Positions 16,884-25,083 of a stretch of 64,000 bases of DNA are shown here, piece by piece. The DNA lies in NCBI GenBank assembly GCA_016708305.1, contig JADJGB010000008.1, positions 2,277,363 to 2,341,362 of the forward strand, given 5' to 3'. The translations under genes were made by a program, and so were the position numbers. Below the pieces are notes generated by a model. That model did not search any database. It saw only the letters and a program-made list of their open reading frames with translations, and had not been told where the DNA came from. Source of the DNA: Sphingobacteriales bacterium. GTDB taxonomy: Bacteria; Bacteroidota; Bacteroidia; Chitinophagales; Chitinophagaceae. Each line of letters begins with the position of its first letter. The stretch's first letter is position 1.

Positions 16884-19462
16884 TTAACCTATCATATCAA
16901 GATGTTGCTGGAGTTCGACATCGGTTTTTATGAGTACTTCTCTGGCCTTGCTACCTTGATTAGGCCCCACAATGCCGGCTGCTTCTAACTGATCCATCAA
17001 CCTGCCGGCGCGATTGTAACCCAGTTTCATACGTCTTTGAAGCAATGAAGTAGAGCCTATTTGATTGGCTACAATCAGTCGGGCAGCTTCTTCAAAAAGC
17101 TGGTCTCTGTCGCCCAGATCGTAGTCGCCGTTTTCTAATTCTTTTTCATCCACATACTCGGGAAGCAGGAATGGCTGCGGATAACCTTCCTGAAAACCAA
17201 TGAATTCTACCACCTTATCAATTTCAGGGGTATCCACAAAGGCGCATTGCAGTCTTACTAATTCGCCACTCAGGCTGATGAGCATATCGCCTTTGCCTAT
17301 CAGTTGCTCGGCGCCGCCTGCATCCAATATGGTTCGGCTATCTATTTTACTGCTCACTTTGAAGGCTACCCTCACAGGAAAGTTAGCTTTGATGATACCT
17401 GTAATAATGTTCACAGACGGTCTTTGTGTGGCAATTACTAAGTGAATGCCCACCGCCCCTGGCTAACTGTGCAAGTCTTGCAATAGGCATTTCCACTTCT
17501 TGCCGGCGGTCATAATCAGGTCGGCAAACTCATCAATTACCAGTACGATGAAAGGCAGGAACTGGTGTCCTTTTCGGGATTCAGTTTTCGGGAAATAAAT
17601 TTGTTGTTGTATTCTTTTATATTACGGCAACCTGCCTCTTTAAGCAGGTCGTAGCGATTGTCCATTTCAATACATAATGCATTGAGCGTGTTGATTACCT
17701 TTTTAGTATCGGTAATAATGGCGTCTTCCTCGTTTGGTAGTTTTGCTAAGAAATGATTAGAAATATGGCTGTAAATACTCAGTTCTACCTTTTTAGGGTC
17801 CACCAAAACGAATTTTAACTGTGAGGGATGTTTTTTATACAATAGTGAAACCAGGATGGCATTAATGCCCACCGACTTACCCTGCCCGGTAGCTCCGGCC
17901 ATCAACAAGTGCGGCATGGTAGCCAGGTCAACTATAAAGTTTTCGTTATCAATCTTTTTGCCCAAAGCAATAGGGAGCGAAAAATTGGTGTTTTTAAATT
18001 TTTCGGATGAAAGCATGGATTTCATGCTCACGATGGTCTTTTTGGCATTGGGCACTTCTATACCCACCGTGCCTGCCGGGAATAGGGGCAATGATTCTGA
18101 TACCTAATGCAGACAGGCTCAAAGCAATATCATCCTCCAGATTTTTGATGCGCGATATGCGTACACCTGCAGCAGGCACTATTTCATAAAGTGTAACCGT
18201 AGGCCCGATGGTGGCGCTTATTTTTTGAATCTGAATATCATAATTAAGTAAAGTGTTGATTATCTGGTTTTTATTTTCTTCTAATTCAGCAGGGTCTTGT
18301 TGAATATTTTGGTTACCATAACTCTCAAGCAAGTCGGTTTCAGGATATTTATAATTTCTCAGGTCGAGTGTAGGCTCATAGGGCTTCATTTTTTCGGTAT
18401 GGCTGCTGCCGCTTGTTCCTGCTCGTAGGTGGTAATGGGTGCCGAGTTTATTTCTAATTTTATGTTATCACTTCCGGATTTTGACTGACTGTATGGCTTT
18501 ACAGGATTAGGTTGTTGTCCTTCGGCTTTGCCATTAGACAGTATTTCATCGTTGCTGCTTCCTTTTTCGCTTTGAGATGTAAGTGAAGGTTTTAATACAG
18601 AAATGTTTTCAAACCCCTTTTCCTCTTGCTTTTTAGGCAATTCTTCCTGTTTTTCTACAAGTGAAAAATTGTATCCCGGTTTTTCAGTGCCTGTGTCAAT
18701 AATCAGTTTGGCAGCCACATTGTCAATTGGTTTCGCTTCTGGAGTTGCCGGTTTATCCTCTACATTGATCGGCTCGGTCGCAAAGGCTACTTCTTCAGAT
18801 TCTTCCTCCTTAACTGTCTCCGGTTGGGGTATAAATTTCTTTGGGAAACTAAATGCAGGGTTAAACTGCCAGATCAGGTAAGCAATTACAATCAGTCCCA
18901 AAACTGCTGCTGTTCCAATTGCCCCCAAAGAGTTTTGTAACCAGTTGTTAATTACATTTCCTACACCACCTCCCCAGCTAAACTCCTGATTATGAAGTAA
19001 GAATGAAAGTATAGTGGATACGCTTAACATTCCGAGTGTTACATATTTCAGGTTTCGCCAGACGGAAAAGACATTTTGTTCCATAACAGATTCACGCCCA
19101 CTACAAAAAGAATGTACAAATAAGAATGGAAGCGATGCCAAATAATTTATTAATAAAAAGATGTGAGGTCAAAGCGCCCAGTTTGCCCATTAAATTGGCT
19201 ACAGGGGTATCATAGTCCCAAAGTATTTCGGCGCCACGCGATGCTTGAGTAAAATCCTGCCTCCAATTTAAAAAATAGGATACAAATGAAATGAGTAAAA
19301 ACAGAGATACCAGAATAAAAACAGTTCCGGTTATTTGGGTGTTCGTTCGTCTTTTGCCAACTCTTTCAGTTTTACTGATTCTTCTTTTTCAGATTTCAGC
19401 CTAAGCGAATTCCTGCTCCTGTCTGTTGATCCTGTGTTCGTCTTTTTTTTCTTATTAGCCAT
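16884..19462 (-). CDS. ftsK: DNA translocase FtsK, about eight frameshifts
   Basis: The start at 19462 gives MANKKKKTNTGSTDRSRNSL, then four membrane helices split over frames (ITGTVFILVSLFLLISFVSY and AIGTAAVLGLIVIAYLIW). A Pro/Glu-rich linker follows, then the motor: GATGQGKSVGINAILVSL (Walker A, near 17890), IVLVIDEFADL (Walker B, near 17530), GIHLVIATQRPSVNIITGII, and the winged-helix gamma domain (LLQRRMKLGYNRAGRLMDQL). Shifts lie near 19345, 19088, 19065, 18387, 18075, 17555, 17500 and 17462; most restore with one base. FtsK moves the terminus DNA at the septum and is expected to be needed, so sequence error is more likely than decay. Confidence 0.88.
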
Positions 19463-19468
19463 AAAGGA

Positions 19469-19476
19469 CAAAGATA
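19469..19476 (-). promoter_or_regulatory. Candidate -7 box just before ftsK
   Basis: TATCTTTG on the minus strand matches TAnnTTTG but ends only 6 bp before the ATG at 19462. If used, the transcript would be nearly leaderless. No good -33 element is visible. The true ftsK start could lie further downstream. Confidence 0.3.
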
Positions 19477-19517
19477 ATTAGTTTTAATAACTTTGATTTA
19501 TGTTTTAATGGCTGTAG

Positions 19518-20639
19518 TCAAAGCAAAAATTCTTCCATATTATCGGGATGGATGACTGTAATTTTGCTTCCGGGGTAGGCCTCAAGAAAGCGATTCATTT
19601 TTTTTACGGATGCATTAGGATTCCATTTAAACTCAAATCCCTCAATTTGACCGTCTTTTTCTTCAATATAATCAATTTCTTTTTGCTCTTTTGTACGCCA
19701 AAACCATTTATTTCGCCATAAGCCATCATATTCTGCTTTTTTTTGCCTTTCTGAAATAATGAAATTTTCCCATAGAGATCCTATATCCTGTCTTAGCTCT
19801 GCCAACGAAAAATCAGCAATTAGTGCATTTCTAATTCCATTGTCATAAAAATAAATCTTCCTGCTGTTTTTCAATTCATTTCGAAGGTTTCGGCTAAATG
19901 AACCTAACCTGAAAATAATATAACATTGCTCCAATAACATAATATATTTTTCTACCGTTTTACCATCCAGACCACAAATTTGCCCCAACTCGTTATAGGA
20001 TACCTGCGAACCAATTTGGAAGGCTAATGCCTGAAGCAATTTTACTATTTTATCAGGCTTTTTTATCTGTTCCCACATCAAAATGTCCTTATATAAATAG
20101 CTGTCTGACAGGTGTTTAAGCATTTCTTTTTCATTCCCTGCATTATTTACCACATCAGGATAGTAGCCAAATACCAGGCGATGAGGAAGCAACCGTTTTT
20201 CTTCCAGTAAACCATGATGTGCCACCATTTCGCCGTATGATAATGGGTATAAATGATATTCCCACTTACGACCGGTAAGAGGTTCATTTATCTTATTAGC
20301 CAGGTCAAACGAAGAACTACCTGAAACAATCAACTGAATGTCGGATATATGGTCAGTAATCAGTTTCAATTTTATGCCGATATCTGAGATTCTTTGAGCT
20401 TCGTCAAGCACCACAATCCGGTGATTCCCAAATATGGTTTTAAGTCGGGAAGAGGAGGCGTTTTCAAATAGTTTGGCCACATCCGTTTCGTCGCCATTTA
20501 GCCATAATATATCCTTCTTATCGCTTAAAGCGTTCTTTATCAATGTTGTTTTACCCACCTGTCTGGCACCCATTATAATGATCGCTTTGCCTTTCCCCAA
20601 CTTATTTTTTAAAGTTGCCTCCAGAAACCGTTTAATCAT
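19518..20639 (-). CDS. AAA-type ATPase with DUF4143 C-terminal domain
   Basis: A 373-residue P-loop ATPase: Walker A GARQVGKTTLIKN near residues 24-36, Walker B HRIVVLDEAQR near 72-82, sensor region IQLIVSGSSSFDL, then the DUF4143 part (SYNELGQICGLDGKTVEKYI, a winged-helix-like segment, and YFYDNGIRNALIADF) and a restriction-endonuclease-like end (WFWRTKEQKEIDYIEEKDGQ). These proteins are common in Bacteroidota, often in many copies, and their biological role is poorly known. It stands alone between ftsK and a DUF423 gene and is preceded by a striking 32-bp-period repeat that may be its operator. Confidence 0.9.
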   Translation of the reverse strand: MIKRFLEATLKNKLGKGKAIIIMGARQVGKTTLIKNALSDKKDILWLNGDETDVAKLFENASSSRLKTIFGNHRIVVLDEAQRISDIGIKLKLITDHISDIQLIVSGSSSFDLANKINEPLTGRKWEYHLYPLSYGEMVAHHGLLEEKRLLPHRLVFGYYPDVVNNAGNEKEMLKHLSDSYLYKDILMWEQIKKPDKIVKLLQALAFQIGSQVSYNELGQICGLDGKTVEKYIMLLEQCYIIFRLGSFSRNLRNELKNSRKIYFYDNGIRNALIADFSLAELRQDIGSLWENFIISERQKKAEYDGLWRNKWFWRTKEQKEIDYIEEKDGQIEGFEFKWNPNASVKKMNRFLEAYPGSKITVIHPDNMEEFLL

Positions 20640-20665
20640 ATCCTTTATTTTTTACAAAATACAAC

Positions 20666-20775
20666 TTTTTAGGAATATAATCCGAATATTCTATAAATTT
20701 TTAGGAATACAATCCCAAAAAGTTTAAACTTTTGCGGAATTTATTCCTTAAATTTTATAAATTTTGCGGAATTGG
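20666..20775. repeat. Four-copy array with exact 32-bp period upstream of the ATPase gene
   Basis: Units begin at 20666, 20698, 20730 and 20762. All four share TTTTnnGGAAT at the same offset, and three continue to a CC at positions 17-18 of the unit, giving a partly dyad GGAAT-n-ATTCC core (perfect in copy 3, GGAATTTATTCC). Copies 1 and 2 read TTTTTAGGAAT; copies 3 and 4 read TTTTGCGGAAT. The array fills the gap between the DUF423 gene (stop at 20776) and the ATPase start at 20639. A 32-bp spacing is about three helical turns, so bound dimers would sit on one face. Confidence 0.8.
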
Positions 20776-21165
20776 TTATTTTTTTGATTTAAGAATCGCT
20801 AAAAAAAGGAAGAGCCACCCGCCTATAAAACACAAACCTCCGATAGGAGTAATGATTCCTACGCCACCCAGGCCCACCTGTCCGGCAGCTTTGAGTAAAG
20901 ACAATGCATAAAGCGAACCGCTAAAAAGAATGATTCCTGTAATAAAAAGCTTTCCGGCCCAACTCATTAGTGATGATGATGCTTTTTCGAACAATATACC
21001 GGTAAAAATCAATGCAAAAGCATGATACATTTGATATTGTACCCCCGTTTGAAATGTGGCCACTGAATCCGGCGAAATTTCTTTGAGTTTGTGTGCGGCA
21101 AAAGCGCCTAAAATGACACCCAATCCACCCAAAACAGTTCCTGTGGTTAAAAATGTTTTATTCAT
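20776..21165 (-). CDS. DUF423 family small membrane protein
   Basis: A 129-residue protein with four hydrophobic helices. It has the family signature at the N-terminus (VLGGLGVILGAFAAHKLK) and a second conserved stretch (GIITPIGGLCFIGGWLFLFL). Length and topology match YgdD/YwdK-type DUF423 proteins, whose function is unknown. Its 5' end overlaps the 3' end of the shikimate kinase gene by 8 bp, so the two are probably co-translated. Confidence 0.9.
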   Translation of the reverse strand: MNKTFLTTGTVLGGLGVILGAFAAHKLKEISPDSVATFQTGVQYQMYHAFALIFTGILFEKASSSLMSWAGKLFITGIILFSGSLYALSLLKAAGQVGLGGVGIITPIGGLCFIGGWLFLFLAILKSKK

Positions 21166-21663
21166 TCGTTAATATTTTTACTATATCATCAATTAATATT
21201 TCCTTTTGATCCAGTTTTAATTTGGCACGTTCGTAAAAAATTCGCCGGTCTGCCGATTTTTTCAGGATGTATGCTTTCAATTGTTCATCGGTCAGGTCTT
21301 TTAGCAGGGGACGCTTACTCTTTCCTGCCCTCAGTCTGCCAAGAAGAATATCGTAAGGCGTATCAATCCATACGGTTATTCCATTTTGGTTCATGTAATC
21401 TATATTATTGAAAAAGCAGGGCGCTCCGCCGCCGCAAGACAAAACCATCGCCTCCTGGCTTCTGTTATCTCATACAGTAAATCCCTTTCCACTGTTCTGA
21501 AATATTCCTCGCCTTCCAGATCAAAAATTTCAGGAATCGTTTTTTGCTCATTAGATTCAATCAGGTCATCTAAGTCGAAAAAAGGAACATTCAGTTTTTT
21601 GCTCAATATTTTGCCGGTGTGCGTTTTGCCTGCCCCCATAAAACCAATAAGATAAATACGCAT
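21158..21663 (-). CDS. aroK: Shikimate kinase, one frameshift
   Basis: The N-terminal frame gives MRIYLIGFMGAGKTHTGKIL (P-loop GFMGAGKT), FFDLDDLIE (shikimate-binding DxD) and EYFRTVERDLL. Near 21453 the frame shifts and the second part continues as VLSCGGGAPCFFNN (the conserved GGG loop) and GRLRAGKSKRPLL (the lid). The joined length of about 168 residues is normal. It phosphorylates shikimate in the chorismate pathway in the cytoplasm. One missing base explains the break. Confidence 0.88.
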
Positions 21664-21747
21664 TTTTCTATGCTTCGTTTTTACTGTTCAAACTAAATAA
21701 ATACCAAAAGGGGATAAAAATACAATAAATCTTTACACCAAAAAAGG

Positions 21748-22572
21748 TTAGTCATTATTGTCAAGATCAATGAATTTAAGAAAATAATTCTCGGGGAAAT
21801 CAAACGCCGGTGTCGTGTTTTTGTGAAACAATCCGAAAACGGCGCTGCCAGACCCACTCATGAGGGCAAACACGGCTCCTGCCTTGTACAATTCATTCTT
21901 AATTTTTTCAATTTGAGGATGTGCTTTAAATACCGTTTTTTCAAAATCGTTTTCAATACTGTTTATCCATAGCGATATCGGTAGTTGAATAAGTTCTTTA
22001 AGCGACCGGGTAGGCGCTTCAGGCTTAATTTGTGCAAATGCCCAAGGTGTGGAGATGTGGATACCCGGATTGACAACCACAATTTTATATGCAGATAAAT
22101 CAATTTTCAAAGGCTCCAGTATTTCGCCCCTGCCTGCCGCATAGCATGGTCTGTTGACGATGAAAAAAGGACAATCGCTGCCTAATTGTAAAGCGTATTG
22201 AATCAATTCGTTTTCGGTAAGCCCGAGGTTGAATTTCTTGTTCAATGAGGTTAGGGCAAATGCTCCGTTGGCGCTTCCTGCGCCCAACCCTGCGCCCACA
22301 GGAATATTTTTTAACAGGTAAAAATGAACCGGTGTTATTTGGCTGAAATCTTTTTTCAGCAGATGGTAGGCTTTCAGCACAATATTATCCTTTTGGTTTC
22401 CCGGAATAGGCAAACCCAGGGCGGTAATTTGTGTTTCATCTGCATCTATCAGCTCCAGTACATCAAAGAGCGGGAGCGGGTAAAAAACGGTTTCCAGATT
22501 GTGAAACCCGTCTTTGCGCTTGCTCACAATCTTCAGGCCGATATTTATTTTACAGTCAGAAAAAACTACCAA
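21748..22572 (-). CDS. ispE: 4-diphosphocytidyl-2-C-methyl-D-erythritol kinase
   Basis: A 274-residue GHMP kinase: the N-terminal CKINIGLKIVSKRKDGFHNL, the ATP loop PVGAGLGAGSANGAFAL near residues 91-107, and a C-terminal glycine motif (ALMSGSGSAVFGLF). It catalyses the ATP-dependent step of the MEP isoprenoid pathway, matching the DXS gene in this window. The start codon is TTG at 22572; an in-frame TAA lies 12 bp upstream and no ATG fits, so TTG is accepted. The glycine loop ends GSANGA where many homologues have GSSDAA. Confidence 0.92.
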   Translation of the reverse strand: MVVFSDCKINIGLKIVSKRKDGFHNLETVFYPLPLFDVLELIDADETQITALGLPIPGNQKDNIVLKAYHLLKKDFSQITPVHFYLLKNIPVGAGLGAGSANGAFALTSLNKKFNLGLTENELIQYALQLGSDCPFFIVNRPCYAAGRGEILEPLKIDLSAYKIVVVNPGIHISTPWAFAQIKPEAPTRSLKELIQLPISLWINSIENDFEKTVFKAHPQIEKIKNELYKAGAVFALMSGSGSAVFGLFHKNTTPAFDFPENYFLKFIDLDNND

Positions 22573-22656
22573 GGAAAATATTTATGGAATTAAGTGTTTA
22601 TTTATTGGGTAAAATGAATGATATATAACCATTATTAAAAAATATGTATTTAAACG

Positions 22657-23253
22657 CTACTTTTTACGGCAGTTTATTTCATCGCGGATGGCAATAGCTT
22701 TTATATAATCTTCATTCTCAAGCACTTCATTCAGCATGGCATTAAGTTCGTCCAGGCTCATATTTTTGAGGTCGTTGGTTGTGTCATCCGAAGGGGTGCT
22801 GCTAATAGCTTCTTCTTTGGCAGATACTTGCTTTTCTTTTTTATCATCCATAATGATGCCGGCGGTATCCAATATATTTTCATAGGTATAAACAGGGCAG
22901 CCAAATCTTACGGCTAAAGCCAATGCATCTGAGGTGCGACTGTCAATTTCGATGGTATCATTGGAAGAAGAACAAATCAGTTTGCTAAAAAAGATGCCTT
23001 CTTGTAAGTCAGAAATTATGATTTCGTGCAACTCAATACCAAAAGCAACCATGAAATTCTTCATCAAATCGTGAGTGAGCGGGCGGCTGGGGTTCATTTT
23101 TTCCAATGCTACGGCAATTGCCTGAGCTTCAAACCCGCCAATGACGATAGGAAGCCTGCGTTGACCATTCATCTCACCCAAAACAACGGCGTAAGAATGA
23201 GTTTGGGTAATACTGTGCGATAGCGCCACAATTTCTAATTCAATCTTCTTCAT
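22657..23253 (-). CDS. Bifunctional nuclease (DUF151) family protein with C-terminal UVR motif
   Basis: A 198-residue protein. Residues 1-130 are the BFN domain (RRLPIVIGGFEAQAIAVALE, RPLTHDLMKNFM and the signature IDSRTSDALALAVRFGCPVY). After a Ser/Lys-rich linker, residues about 165-198 form a UVR helix pair (LNAMLNEVLENEDYIKAIAI), as in UvrB/UvrC. The BFN-UVR fusion is usual in Bacteroidota. Its nuclease role is known only from plant and a few bacterial studies. Confidence 0.9.
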   Translation of the reverse strand: MKKIELEIVALSHSITQTHSYAVVLGEMNGQRRLPIVIGGFEAQAIAVALEKMNPSRPLTHDLMKNFMVAFGIELHEIIISDLQEGIFFSKLICSSSNDTIEIDSRTSDALALAVRFGCPVYTYENILDTAGIIMDDKKEKQVSAKEEAISSTPSDDTTNDLKNMSLDELNAMLNEVLENEDYIKAIAIRDEINCRKK

Positions 23254-23349
23254 AATGAGGTACGAAACTAATAAAATAAATGCAAAAGCAGATGTAAAAG
23301 TAGGAGGTATTATTGGGAAGTATTCTGTTTTATTTATTTTTACCGTCTA

Positions 23350-23922
23350 ATGAAGTATTTAATTGCAGGTTTAGGTAATATAGGCAACGAATATGCCCAC
23401 ACAAGGCATAATATTGGATTTGATGGTGGCAGCCTTTGCGCAGAAACATGGCGGCGTTTTTAGGTCGGATAGATTAGCTTATGTGGCCGATGTTAAATAC
23501 CGGGGCAGATTGTTTGTTTGTATTTGCCCCACTACCTATATGAATCTGAGCGGTAAGGCCGTTAAATACTGGCTGGAAAAAGAAAAAATAGCGCTTGAAA
23601 AAAGTATGGTTGTTTTGGATGAAATTTCACTACCTTTAAGTAAATTGCGTATTAATACCGGTGGAAGTGACGGTGGTCATAACGGATTGAGAAGCATTCA
23701 GGAATTGCTTCAAACGACTAATTATCCGAGACTGAGGTTTGGTATCGGAAGTGTTTTTCCCAAGGGATGCAGTCTGAATATGTATTGGGCAAATGGAACA
23801 AGGAAGAAGAAACGCTTGGAAGCCGAAGATTGAGAAAGCCTGTGGGAGGGATTGAAATATTTGCTTTCCAGGGAATAAATGCCGCTATGAACGAAATAAA
23901 CAGTAAAGAGTATTCATTGTAA
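23350..23922 (+). CDS. pth: Peptidyl-tRNA hydrolase, several frameshifts
   Basis: The start at 23350 gives MKYLIAGLGNIGNEYAHTRH, with the catalytic region NEYAHTRHNIGFD. A missing base near 23420 shifts to the long frame with TTYMNLSGKAVKYW, GGSDGGHNGLRSI and NYPRLRFGIGS. Further shifts near 23765, 23835 and 23855 are needed to reach GGIEIFAFQGINAAMNEINS and the stop at 23922. Pth recycles peptidyl-tRNAs and is essential in most bacteria, so these are probably errors. It is the first plus-strand gene after the divergent BFN gene. Confidence 0.85.
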
Positions 23923-24024
23923 TAGATTATAGGTATTGCCCATAAAATTTTAAGTAAATCTTATGGGGAGTACAATAATTGCGGAGTTTGTTTGAAACCC
24001 ATATCAAAAATAAATAGTTTACAG

Positions 24025-24621
24025 ATGAAAATTTTTTGTATTGGTAGAAATTACGCTGCTCATGCGAAGGAACTTGGCAATGAAGTTCAGGAGGATCCTG
24101 TGGTATTCATCAAGCCTAAAAGTGCATTGCAGAGGCCACATATTCCATTTTATTATCCGGAGTTTACCAATGAACTGCATTATGAGGCAGAATTAGTAAT
24201 CAGGGTTTCTAAGAATGGCAGATATATTAATAAGCGATATGCCTATCAGTATTATGATGCCATAACGCTGGGGATAGATTTTACTGCTCGCGACATTCAA
24301 AGAGAATTGACCAAAAAAGGCCTTCCCTGGGAAAAAGCAAAAGCCTGGGACAACTCTGCCGCAATTGGGAAATGGATACCAATAAAGAACTTTGAAAACC
24401 GAAGAAACATAAATTTTGGTCTCTATAAAAACGGCGAATTGGTCCAACACAGCAATTCGGGTAAAATGATACACAGTTTTGAAACGATTTTGGCCGATAT
24501 TTCGAAATATTTTACGCTCAATATTGGCGATATCATTTTTACCGGCACGCCGGAAGGAGTAGGCGAATTGGTAATCAGAGATATGCTTGAAGGAATTATC
24601 GAAGACGAAATAGTGTTCTAA
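24025..24621 (+). CDS. Fumarylacetoacetate hydrolase family protein
   Basis: A 198-residue short FAH-family enzyme. The start at 24025 (MKIFCIGRNYAAHAKELGNE) is preferred over an upstream in-frame GTG/TTG-type opening because the family motif IGRNYAAHA begins there. Metal-binding residues are in ELHYEAELVIRV and GIDFTARDIQ; the closing signature is DIIFTGTPEGVGEL. The family includes acylpyruvate hydrolases and oxaloacetate decarboxylases, so the exact substrate is open. It stands next to pth with no clear pathway partner. Confidence 0.88.
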   Translation: MKIFCIGRNYAAHAKELGNEVQEDPVVFIKPKSALQRPHIPFYYPEFTNELHYEAELVIRVSKNGRYINKRYAYQYYDAITLGIDFTARDIQRELTKKGLPWEKAKAWDNSAAIGKWIPIKNFENRRNINFGLYKNGELVQHSNSGKMIHSFETILADISKYFTLNIGDIIFTGTPEGVGELVIRDMLEGIIEDEIVF

Positions 24622-24665
24622 TCTTACTGTAGAATAATTTTAGTTCTAATTCGGTTGAATTATGT

Positions 24666-24673
24666 TAAATTTG
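24666..24673 (+). promoter_or_regulatory. Candidate -7 box upstream of the small protein/TonB receptor unit
   Basis: TAAATTTG matches TAnnTTTG and lies 17 bp before the TTG start at 24691. The -33 element is not convincing (TTTTAG about 24 bp upstream). Confidence 0.4.
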
Positions 24674-24690
24674 CAACATAGTTTCAAATA

Positions 24691-25032
24691 TTGAAAATAG
24701 ATAAAAATATTCGACTTCTTTCTGGATGGATTTTGATGCTGGCTTTTCTTATTGTGGCCACTCCCAAATCTATGTTGCACGATTTATTCTCAAAACACAC
24801 CGACCACTCATTTCAAACAACAGATACTATTGGCGGAGAGAGTTTCAGCGTTTATCATTACAATTGCGGTTTTATAAATGATTATACAATTAATCCCTAT
24901 TTATCCAATTTGGCATTAGTCGAATCGAACAATATTTATTTCCAAAAGCAAATATTACCGGCATTATCTTACCCGTTCATAAATTACTTTCTTTTTTCTG
25001 ACAAACTCAGAGGTCCGCCTTTTTTCACCTGA
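24691..25032 (+). CDS. Small membrane-anchored protein of unknown function upstream of a TonB receptor
   Basis: A 113-residue protein with a TTG start, one N-terminal hydrophobic segment (LLSGWILMLAFLIVATP), then a short HDLFSKHTDHS stretch rich in His and Asp. Small proteins like this are often found just before metal-type TonB receptors in Bacteroidota. The His/Asp stretch would suit metal contact, but this is inference. It lies 51 bp before the receptor start and probably shares its transcript. Confidence 0.6.
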   Translation: MKIDKNIRLLSGWILMLAFLIVATPKSMLHDLFSKHTDHSFQTTDTIGGESFSVYHYNCGFINDYTINPYLSNLALVESNNIYFQKQILPALSYPFINYFLFSDKLRGPPFFT

Positions 25033-25083
25033 TATTTATCGATTAATCTTTTTTTTTACTTTTTAAAGTTTTAATAATCAGGT

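Noticed and set aside
20666..20775. Four 32-bp units as a possible CRISPR array
   Set aside because: The units are directly adjacent with no unique spacers between them, are partly diverged, and no cas gene is nearby.
25027..25083. ACCTGAT/ATCAGGT inverted repeat before the TonB receptor start
   Set aside because: Only 7 bp of stem with a loop over 40 nt; too weak to call as an operator or terminator.
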